The notes under the pieces: generated by a model | The model's input: the letters and a program-made list of their open reading frames with translations, nothing else | Databases searched by the model: none | What the model was told of the DNA's origin: nothing | From: Artemia franciscana | Taxonomy: Eukaryota; Arthropoda; Branchiopoda; Anostraca; Artemiidae | Assembly (NCBI RefSeq): GCF_032884065.1 | Contig: NC_088872.1 | Coordinates: 992,001-1,056,000 of the forward strand | Length of the DNA stretch: 64,000 bases | Reading direction: 5' to 3' | Shown: positions 26,630 through 38,600 of the stretch, one piece after another | Position numbering within the stretch: the first letter of the stretch is position 1 | Layout: each line of letters begins with the position of its first letter | Position numbers and translations under genes: made by a program

Positions 26630-29600
26630 AACACGCACCCACGACCAGTCTTCTGGCATAAAATACGAATTTCCATATTTCTGTAGTTAGGAGCTTGAAA
26701 CTTCTAAAGTGGGGTTCTCTGATACGTTGAATGCGATGGTGTGATTTTCGTCAAGATTCTATGACTTTTAGGGGGTGTTTTCCCCTATTTTCGAAAGTAG
26801 GGCAAATTTTCTCAGGCTTGTAACTTTTGATGGGTAAGACTAAACTTAATGAAACTTATATATTTAAAATCAGATTCTTTTGATGTAACTATTGGTATCA
26901 AAGTTCCGTTTTTTGAGTTTCGGTTACTATAGAGCCGGGTCGCTCCTTACTACAGTTCGTTACCACAAACTGTTTGATAAGTAAGAAGTAACATATATAA
27001 GCAGAAAAATAATATATATTTGCCCCTGTTGTGTTTTCTATGATCAATGCTGAAAAATGTATAACTGACACACAATGAGACTTGGATTATATTTGAATTA
27101 TAACGTTTCTTTGAGTTAATGTTTAATTTATATTTTATAATTTTAATGTTATATTTTAATGTTCCTTTTATTTTATATTATATATATATATATATATTTG
27201 TTTCTTTACATTTTGGCTAGCTTTGAACCTTGTATTGGAATCTTGGCTAGCAGTGGTCAACACAAGACGTTTACTTTTTCTCTAATCTCTTCCCTTGTCC
27301 GTTTTAAACCCCAACAAACTAGAAACAATTTTCTTTCTGTTCTAGTTGAGCTAGTAAAATTACTGGGGCGCCAGATAGAATTTGGAAAATGTTTTGAAGT
27401 ATTTTCTTCGAAGAAACCATAATTTGTGCACGCCCATCAATAAAACTACAGGTGTCAATGGTGCTAATTCATAAAAATGATGTTAATTTTGTCATACTTA
27501 ATAATGCTGAAGACTAATAAGAATTTTTGAAATCTAGAGATAGCAATTTACCACCATACCTCCCCCACCCTTCTACTAATTTGCGTTCTTGAAAATTTTA
27601 GAGGGTGGATGTTCTAAATAAGGATTTGCACGTCGTAAAATGACGCAAGTAATAAAGAAGAGTTCCTAAGTGTATTAAATAGATAAGTAAAAAAAAAAAT
27701 TCAACTGAAGAAGGGAGTAACGTTATCAACTTCTTAAACATTTTATTCCAATTAAACAACCCCCACGTTTCAGAAGTTGTTCTAATAGAATTGGGACAAA
27801 AAGTTGATCCTTAGCGTAAAGAGCGATGGATCGAGGAGGAGGCAGCACCCCTCATAGATGGAATGATTTTGGTTCATTTTAAGTTTTAAAGATTTAAGTT
27901 TTAAGTCTGATTTAAATTTCTTAATTTAAGTCGAAAACTACTATTTTTATATTTAATTTCTAAAGTTGAATTTTGTCCCAATTCTTTAATAACTACTCCT
28001 GAAACACAAGGGTCCTTCAATTAGAACAGTAGGAAGTTTCTTTAAAAGTACTAAAAAACTTTAGCGTAAGGAGCCAAGTGTTGTGGAGGGGGCAATCCCC
28101 TTCACACACGTAATAATTTCTGTTCGTCTTAAGTTTTAATGTTATCACACAGTTTTAACAGCTTTTAAGTTTTAATAGCTATCACACAAACAAAAGCAAC
28201 AGGACTTGGGAATCCAAAATTTGAAGAAGGAGTCTAAATATCTGAAAATCGGCAATGAAAAGCAATTTAAGTTTAATAAAGAGGTTCTTGATCACCTTGA
28301 GGAAGCAAAAGCTTCAATAGATGATGAAATAACAGTAGTCGACTGTGTTGAATCGGCTATGAAGTGTATAAAAATGAGACAAGAACATATTCAGCAAGCT
28401 AACCGGTCGTCAGGAGGTTGGCGCACAGTGAACGAATACATTAAAAATGAGTTTACTAGCGACAGTGAGGACGACAAGCGTATTGACAGAGCTGAGAGCA
28501 GGGCAGCTAAACCGATAGCAACTAATCATTTTGGTGCAGGAAACATTTCGAAAAAGCGAAAAATTGACTATGCGTCAGGACCAAGCCTGTGAGGAAATTT
28601 TTTAGGACAGTCGATGGCCCAGCAGCCGGTAATTCAGAGTCATTTCCAGTGGGCTAAAGTTCCAGGATCATGTTGGAGGTGCAGAAGACAAGGTCATCGT
28701 TAAAATTCCTGCCCAGTTTTGGCCCAAATACCACAGCCAGCGCAGGTGGAGCCAGGGACGTTGGCACAAAAGGTAGGTTCTTTATTGGCTAAAGAATTTG
28801 ACGGAGAGAGGCGTAGTAGTAAACTTGCGCATAAGGTAGAAGCATGGAAGCGGATCTCTAATGTAGCTTGCAAAATTTTTAACAACGAGTATAGAATTCC
28901 ATTTTTAGCTGAACCAGCTTGTAAAAAATTCAGAAATAGTAAGTGTTGAAATCGAAAATGATGAAAGAGATAGAAGAAATTGGAAAGTTATATTCATTGG
29001 GGCTTATTAGAGTGGTTGAGACTGCACCGACCGAGATAAGCCCTCTGTCGGTGGCTGTAAGCGCATCAGACAAGAAAAGATTGATTTTGGATTGTAGATA
29101 TATTAGTCTTTTTATTTATACAGAAAAGCTTAAGATGGAAGATATTAGCGATCCCCTGGAGCTGTTTGAAAGAGAGGATTGGTTATTTTGTTTTGACGTA
29201 GGAAAAGCGTACCATCCCGTTCCGACTCGTGAAAAGCAGAAAACTTTTTCGGGCTTTCTATTTCTATTGAAGAGGCTGATATATTTTTCGTATATGCATG
29301 TTTAGTTTTCGGTCTCTGTACGGGACCATCAATTTTTCAAAAAATTATGACAGTAGCCGTGCGATATTGTGGGGGGACAAGGTATTGGAGTTCTTGTGTA
29401 TTTTAATGAGGGGTGGGAGGAGGGAGAAGTGAAGTAGAAGCCCGTTATACGAGCATTCAAGTCAAAATGACCTGATTATGCTTGGGTTTAAAGTTAGCAT
29501 TGTAAAGTCTAAATGGGTGCCTATGCAAGTGCAATCATGGTTGGGCCCTGTAATGAATATGGAAGAAGGAATATTGTATATTAAAAAAGAAAGAGTTAAT

Positions 29601-32600
29601 AGAATGTTGTGGCATTGTATGTGGCTAAAGAAAGTAGACTCTCTTTTTGAGTCTAATCTAAGCTGTCATAAACCCTAGAGTAGCAAGAGAATTCGAGTTC
29701 CTGTGCACAAAAGGGAAGGTAAACTGTGGAAGATAAAGCCAGGAAATGCTTTTCACCGATTGGTGTTTACAGGTGTTTCGCAGACTGGTTATGGCGGAGT
29801 AGAAATAAAGAAGCAAATGCGATAGTGGGTTTGTGGTCAGATGTTGAGAGGACGTAAAGTTCAACATGGTCAGAAATGTAGGGTTTTGGAAGAGTTTTGA
29901 AGCAATTAGCTCCAAATATGCAAGATACTGTTGTTCTGATTTGTTGCGATAATAAGAGCGCAATTTCAACACCAGAGGAAGGAAGTATTAATCTCACTAC
30001 TGCAAAAAGGAAGTATTAATGTAGAATTGTATGAAACGGTATTAAATATCGGACGCTTTGTGCAGGAAAATCGATAGATTCAGCAAGTACAATGGGATTC
30101 CACTTGAATTAAATTCAAGGGCTAATAATCTTAGTAGATTTGTTGATATTGACGAGTGGATGATAAAGCCGAACGTATTCCGATGTCTGAATGAAGTTTG
30201 GGGTCCGTTTGCAAAAGACAGGTATGCAAATCGAGAAAAAACTCAGTTGCCAAAATTCAATTCTAAAATAATTTGTGAATGGGGTGAAGGGATTGATGCG
30301 TTAAGTTTTCACTGGGGGAAAGAAAACAACTGGATAGTGCCCTCGCCATCTATATTAGTCAAAGTAATAGACGACATTTTGATCTGTCGAGCAAACGCAA
30401 CGGTAGTGATTTCTTTTTGGAAGTCGGCGATATTTTGGGGAAAATTAGTTGATGCCGAGAATCGGTTTAATGCATTTGTGACAAGCAGTAAAGTGTTGCA
30501 TAGGATTGCAGATTTGGTAATACGAGGTAAAACAATTGCACGAATGTTTGGGCCTTGTACACCATTGGAATGGTGTCAAAATATTCCTTTCCTCATGTCA
30601 GAAGCGGTTGCCAAGCCACCCTAGGAATCATCATATTCATGATCCTTGGAAAGAACTCATTTTCCCTGGAAATGGGATGTCGTATTTATTTTTCCATTTT
30701 CTTTTTCTTAAAGCTATAAATTATGTTTATTTAAAACAAAAATAGAAAAGCAGATTCGAGACTAGCAATAAGTAAAAACAATCCATAGAACTTCAGCTTA
30801 CAAGCTAACTCTTTCACTTCTTCGACTTTTTTGAGATTGCTTATCAGGTCCAACTTCCTCCTTTGTATGTTCTTTTCTGTCCGCTCTTTTTTATCTGTTT
30901 CGTATTTTTTCGTTTTCTCGCATTTTCATGACACTCTCTAGTAGGAAATTGACCAAGGCAATGTCCAAGGAATCATTTGAAGCCACCCCTCTCTGAAAGA
31001 GATCGGTCTTTTGATGCCCGGCGGCAACTGTTGATGCCCTCTTTCAAGAGGGCGTCAACAGTTGCTCCTCTTTGTTTTTCAGAGGCTCGCTTTCCTTGCA
31101 ATGATTCCTCAAGTCAATCTATTTCCTTTTTTTTTTGCTAAAGATGTTAACTAGGTTAAGCTCCCTTTCTTCTCTTGGTCTTGAATGCTTTATTCAGCAG
31201 CTTGGTCTGTTGCCTTGTAATGCTTTTAATTGTTTTAAAAAGTAGAATTGTGGTAAAGAGTCAAACTTTAGCGTAAAGAGCGAGGGATTGCGGAGGGGAC
31301 AACCCATTTCATATACGGAGTAATTTCTGTTCGTTTTAAGTTTTAATGTCGCTCCTTACTTTCAGTTAAAAAAACTAGTTTTTTTATTTAATTTCTGAAC
31401 GTTTTTGAATTAATGCATGTTTGATTTTGGCTCTCCGCACATAAATTATTGAAACGAAATTTGTATATTAATTTGTTTTTGGCTAAATGGCTTTCTCTTA
31501 GTTTTGATCAGACGATTTTGAGAAATAAGGGGTGGGGAAGGAGGCCTAGCTGCCCTCCAATTTTTCGGTTACTTAAAAAGGCTACTAGAACTTTTAATTT
31601 TTAACGAACGTTTTTGTTAGTAAAAAGTATGCGTAACTTAAGAATTAACTTACGTAACAAACTTTTATATTCTTATAATTTTATTATGTGTACGAGGGGG
31701 TTTTTACCCTCGTTAATATCTCGCTCCTTACACCAAATTGTAAGTTTTGTCCCAATTCTTTAAGAATGACCCCTGAATCAAAAAGGCTGTAGAATAGATA
31801 GTTGAAATTACTAAAAATACTTTAGCATAAAGAGCGAGGTATTTATCTCCTCTTAAATACCTCGCTCTTTATGCTAAAGTATTTTTAGAACCCCTCATAT
31901 GCGTAATAATCTCTGTTCGTTTTAAATTTAAATGCTATTCCTTACTTTCAATTGAAAAAAACGTTTTCATGTTTATTTTTTCATTGTTTTTTTTATAGTA
32001 ATGCTAGAAAATCCTGCGCCCTTTTCATTGAATATTTCTTCCCCCATGACATATTCCTCCAAGGAAAGATCCTCCCACATAGCCCCCTCCCATCAACCCC
32101 ACCCCCCAAACCAAAAAAATCCCCCCTGAAAACGTCTGTACATTTCCCAATAACCATTACTATATGTAAACACTGGTCAAAGTTTGTAACTTGCAGCCCC
32201 TCCCCCAGGGATTGTGGGGGAGTAAGTAATTCCCAAAGACATAGTTATTATGGTTTTCGACTATGCGAAACAAAATGGCTATCTCAAAATTTTAATCCGT
32301 TGACTTTTGGAAAAAAATTAGCGTGGGACAGGGCCTAGGTGCCCTCCAATTTTTTTGATCACTTAAAAAGGGCACTAAAACTTTTCATTTCCGTAAGAAT
32401 GAGCCCTCTTGCGACACTCTAAGACCACTTGGTCGATACGATGACCCCTGGGGAAAAGAAAAAAAAAACAAAAACAAACAAATAAGCACGCACCCGTGAT
32501 TTGTCTTCTGGCAAAAAATACGAAATTCCACGTTATTTTAGATAGGAGCTTGAAATTTTTGCTACAGGGTTCTCTGATACGCCGAATGCGATGGTGTGAT

Positions 32601-35600
32601 TTTCGATTCTGTGTGATTTTTGATGGTGTGATTTAAGATTCTATGACTTTTAGGGGATGTTTCCCCCTATTTTCCAAAATAAGGCAAATTTTCTCAGGCT
32701 CGTAACTTTTGATGACAAAGACTAAATTAATTGAAACTTATATATTTAGAATCAGCGTGAAAATTCCATTCTTTTGATGTATCTTTTAGCATTAAAATTC
32801 CGTTTTTTAGAGTTTCGTTTACTATTGAGCCGGGTCGCTCCTTACTACAGTTCGTTACCACGAACTGTTTGATATATGCATGTGTTTAGAATGCACGATT
32901 AGTACGAATAGTGAAAAACATATTTATGTAAGAAATATACTTTTTTTTCTAAGCATATCGTAAGCATGATCGTAAGATCATGGAAAGGTAATTAAAAGCT
33001 GAAAGTAATCAAACCTTATTCCAATAAACTTGTTTATTTTATCAGCATTCACACTTTGTTCTCGGTATTCTAACTTTGGGTAGACAACAGAAGATCCGTC
33101 ATTTCTAATTATCTTGACCTTTTCAGCGGTGAATGGTTTCTTGCAATAGCCACTAAAAGCTGTGATCAAAGTATCAAGGACAATTTCAGCCTATAAAATA
33201 AAATTATAAAGCCAAATCTAAATTGCAACACACACCAGCTTACAGTCCTCACATATATGTATATAACCATCAATACTTGGCATCGTCAATTTGAACCAAG
33301 CACATTGCTTATAAAAGAGAAAATAAACTCTAATTGATTAAAATTGATGATGCCGATACGCAGCTGAGCCCACATTAAAGGGCAGATCAAACCCAATTTG
33401 TTCAAATTTTTGGACCACTGTCTTTTTGGTAAATATATCATTGTTCATATTATTGACTCACCAATAAAGAGAAGATACCACTCGATACCTTTTTTTTATG
33501 GTTTTTACGAATATAATAACGCTTCTATCGCAAATTCAAATTAAAGCATTTTTTGAGCTCTTAAAAATGACGAATTTTCAATTAAAGAATGAGTTACCGG
33601 GCGTTTTCGACAAAATAATACTACGTTTTCTCAGCGGCGTTTTCTCGGTCGTTTTCGACGAAATAATGCTACATTTTCTCAGTACCAATATTATTTATTG
33701 TTAGATTAGGTTGGGTTAGATCAAAAATTAGTTAAATTTGAATTTGTGATACCGTCTTTTTCGCCGTCGAACTGGCACTACACCACTTGAGAGCAGGGCC
33801 GTTCCAAGTGTTGGTTGCGCCCGAGGTAGAATTAATGACCTCGGGCCCTAGAACTTCAAGTCGTGACGCTTCCAGCCACGGCACCCCAGGCTACCCCCGT
33901 AAGAAGAGTCCTGCTTAGGAGTAAAAAAGAATAAGAACTAGACATAATTCTTACCAATTGTGTGTCCCTAAAAGATACATAATTATGTGAGCTATTTATA
34001 ATATCCACTAGCATATTCATTCTTAGCATGGAAATAGGACTCAGTCGAAATATTTTAGTCTTTTCTATGCCAAACATCATTCAAACTAACGAGGATACCA
34101 ACTTTGTAAAATATCTGCTATGAAAAAATGCATGAAGCAGTCCTATACAAACTTACAAAATTCAAATACACATCATTGGTATAATTAAAAATTTCGGAAA
34201 CAAATACTAAGAAAGAAAAAAAGACAGATCCAACCGCTAGCAAGGGGATGGGGGGTCAGAAAATTGTTCCAGGTATCAATTATACTGCCTACTAAATTAA
34301 ACTGCCTTCATTTCCCCATATTACCTGAGTAATTTTAACAGATGTTGATTCCTATTTCCGTAAGGTAGGCAACAAAAGAAACCAATCCAACATGGTTTGG
34401 GCAAGCTGAATTTCAATCAGATCTTTCTTCTCAAAGCCACATTTAAGCCAATTTCTGGCTTCTTAAAACATCTTGTCCATAGCTTGGGCTTTGCCTAACG
34501 GCTTATTTCTTCTCATATTTGCTACTTTTTCTGCAAACTTCCATCGTTCTTCTTCACTCTTTTTTCTCAACTCTCTCCGATTATCGAGATAACTTTCGTA
34601 ACTTGAAACAATATCTTTGTTTCAGAGTTGTTTGTATTCATGATGGGGAGAGTACTTTACTGCTCAAGAGAATAGCCTGTCCGATGTCCTACTTGCTTTG
34701 ACACCAATTGCAAAAAAAAGTTCGAGTAAGAAACTAGAACTTGAAAACTCACACTTTGTAGTCTAGCCCCAGAGTAATGTGCCGTGAGACGTTACATAAG
34801 TATAGCAATGTAATACTATTTAAGAACATGGGGATGAAAATATGCAGACATAACGATGCTGTCAGTTGTTTGGCTTTGGAAAGGGGCTATAAACCTCTGA
34901 TGAAAGGTTTTTTGTACATGGTGATTCAAGTGGTGTACTTTTCGATCTGAAGGCAATTTCTAAAAATTTTCGGCGATTTTTTTTTATTCCGAAAGAAAAA
35001 TTTCGAGTTTAAAAATTAATTTTGAGTTAAAATTGAGTTACCACTCCTGTTTTTTTAGTTGAGTGTTTTTAGCAATTACTATTTTTTTACACTCGGTTAC
35101 TATGGCCCGAGGATTGTTCTTTACTAGGTTGCAGCTACCGTAAGAGCAATGACATAAGAATTTGACATCAATGGCTACTTTGGCGAAGTTGTTAGTTCAA
35201 TAAGAACGATCTGAGAAAAATATCCAATCTCCGGCAATACATATTAAAAAAAAAAAAACGAATACAAAAAAGCAAAACAGCTTAAGAGACTGCAGAGGCA
35301 AAGAATATCAAGACTTTTCTTCCATCATTATCAAGAAGACTTGGACGCTGTAGTCTTGAAATTATTCTGCAGTCTTCAGGACGCTGCGGGTCACTAGCAG
35401 ACTAAAAAGATTTTATAGCTGAAATATTGACATCGCTTAACCTTGCAAAAAGAAACTTATAGGGAGAGAGCTATTTTAGGGACTTTTATGGAACCACTTC
35501 AGTTTTAAGGACTTTAAGGACCTTATGGCAGTCCTACAATAGACATATTTTAAGGACAGATTTACCATATTTTAAGGAATTTGTTTTAGTACTTTGAAGA

Positions 35601-38600
35601 GCTTCTTATTGTTCTAATTAAACGACTGTAAAGAGCGAGGTGTTGAGGAGGGGCAACGCCCTCATATACGCAATAGTTTCTGTTTGTTTTAAGTTTTAAT
35701 GTTGCTCCTTACTTTTTTTTGAAAAAATTGTTTCTTTTATTTAATTTCTGGTCGTTTTTTAAACAAGATCATGAAATCTGGCTCCACCCCCAAGGAAATA
35801 TCCTTCTCCCACGGAAATATCCTCTGGACAATCCAATCCTGGAGAAAACTTATCCTGGGCAATTACCCTTAAAACCTCTACGCGTAGAATTGAGTCAGTA
35901 AAGAGAAAGCAAGAAATATAAAGAAAATTCATATGGAAATTCTGGCAAATTCCCCCAGTATACATTTTCCCCTGGAAAATCCCCTCTCCACGGAAGATTC
36001 TCCCCGTGCAAAGGGCCCCCAGCAAAAAAAAAATTGTCCTCCCCTCTCCACCTAAGAAATATATGCATACTTCCCAAATTATTTGCTATACAAATACTAT
36101 ATGTAAACAATGGATAGATCTTATAACTTAAAGACCTTTCTCCATGGGCAGTGGGGGTATGTTATCTCCAAAGACACATATATTAAGCCTTTGAACTACG
36201 CTGAACAGAATAACAATCTCAGAGTTTTGATCAAACGATTTTGGAAAAACAGTAGCGTGGAAGTGGGCCTGGTTGCCCTCCAATTTTTTGGGTCACTCAG
36301 AAATGGGAACTCGGACTTTTAATTTTCGTTAGAATGAGCCCTCTCCCAATTTCTAGTCCCACTGGATCGATATGATCCACCCTGGATAAACCAAAAAAAT
36401 AAAAATAAATAAAAAATAAAACAAACATGCATCTGTGATCTTTCTTCTGGCAAAAAGTACAAAATTACACATTTTTTCAGATAGGAGCTTTAAAACTCTA
36501 CATTAGGGTTCTCTGATACGCTTAATCTGATGATGTGATTTTCATTAAAATTATATGAGATTGATTAAGATTGTATTTTAGGGGGACTTTCCCCCTTTTT
36601 TCAAAATAAAGGCAAATTTTCTCAAGCTCGTAACTTTTGATGTGTATAACTAAACTTAATAAAACTTATATATTTAAAATCATCATAAAAACCCAATTCT
36701 TTTAATACATCTATTGGTATCAAAATCCAGGTTTTTAGATTGTCGGTTACTATTGAGCCGGCCGATCCTTATTTAAAGATCATTACCACGAACTGTTTGA
36801 TAAAATATTTTGTATTTTTATATAGAGTATGTATCAATTTGTTATAGAACCAAACAGAGATAAAGGGAAAAAAATACATTATAAAATAACAAGATTGTGA
36901 AAAAACAACTAATTAGCCAAAAACGACTTAGTGGAAATAAAGTTTGAATTAAAATGGAATAGTTGTGGGGCATCAAGTCATGACTAATTGTAGAAAAAGC
37001 CAAGACAGATAGTCGAATTGAGTGAGAAGAAAAACCTGGCATTAATTTTCCCCCGTTCATTACCGTCTCCCCCTTATGCTACACCTCTCATGTCACTCCA
37101 CAATGCCGAACTAGAGTCAATCTGCTGGAGGGTCTCCCCGGCTCGGTACGCTGGGTTCTTCCATTATAATTGAAAATATGTATTATAATGGAAAATTTTC
37201 CATATATGAACTAGAATCAATCTGTTGGAGGTTCTAGCAAGGTATTCACGCACGGTTCTTCCATTATAATGGAAAATTTCAATTAGAATGGAAAATTTTC
37301 ATGAGATCAATTATTGAAACATGAATTTTCCGGGGAAGATTTTACTCTGGGGGGATTTAACAGAAATCCTATACGAAATTTTTGTCAATTGTCTTACATT
37401 ATCTTGGCCAACTCAATTTTGCACGTGGAGATATTCCGGGGGAATTGTCCGGGGGCTATTCTCCGCGTGTTTTGGTTTCCAGAAAGAAATTTCTACGGGA
37501 GGGGGCATTTCCGGAGAGATCGAGAAACCGATTAGAGATTAAAGTCTTTTTCAAATGAAAGTGTACTAAGAATAATTTTTCAGGCTGAATCAGCCGCAAG
37601 AAATTTTACGGGGAGGGGGATTTTCAGCGAGGATGGAACTATCTGGAGGGAACTTGACGAGGGGGGGGTATATTTCATGGAGGCTAAGCCAGATTTATCT
37701 GCATTATTTGAAAACGAACAAAAACTAAATAAAACAAAATTAATATATATAAATAAAAAAATTTTTTCACTGAAAGTAAGGAGTAACATTAAAACTCAAA
37801 ACAAAGAGAAATTATTCCGTATATGAAGGATTGACCCACCTTGCTCTTTATTCTGAAGTTTGACTGTTCTTCCCAATTTTTTGTAAGAACTGCTACTGAA
37901 ACAGAGTTCAATTAGAATAGGAAGCTTTTTCAAAAGTCCTAACAGCTTTAGCATAAAGAGCAAGGTATTGAGGAGGGAGGAACCCTTCATATATGGAATA
38001 ATTTCTGTTTGTTTTAAGTTTTAATGCTGCTCCTTACGTTTAGTTGAAAAAAAAATTGTTTTTTTTTATTTAATCTAAAATGAATCAACAACTTAATATA
38101 AAGCTTAATCTGTAACTTAAAGAGAATCTGTAGCTTATTTAAGTCCCAGAATCTTCGTCAGTTTAGAAAAGCAGCTTTCTTGGAGAGTATGTAGAACTTT
38201 AATTCGCAAAAAAAAAAGAAAAAAAAAAGAAGAAAAGATGAAAAACATTAACCTTCAGAATACCTTGGTCAAATCGGTGGCAGTCAGCTCAATTAAAACG
38301 TGTTTCGTTTTCGTAGAGATCTTTGTATGGTTCCCATTGATGATTGGCGGCATTGACAAAACGACTCCATTCGCATCTTTTATGACAGGATAAACTGGAC
38401 TGTCCCTAATAATTGGGACATACTGCCTCATATTGTGATCTCTCTGAAAAAGTGAGCCCCTGAGTTAGACAGATTGATTATGGGAATAAGAAAGAGAATA
38501 AGGAAAGAAACAACAGAAAGGAAATTGGGCGACGTAAACTAGTTCTAAACTCTTTAGTAGGATACCCAACTAAAGCGTTGTGGGGACAAAACTTTGGTTT

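Noticed and set aside
31952..32338. 128-residue open frame
   Set aside because: Lies wholly inside fold-back copy E; the equivalent frame is broken in copies A-D, and no domain is visible.
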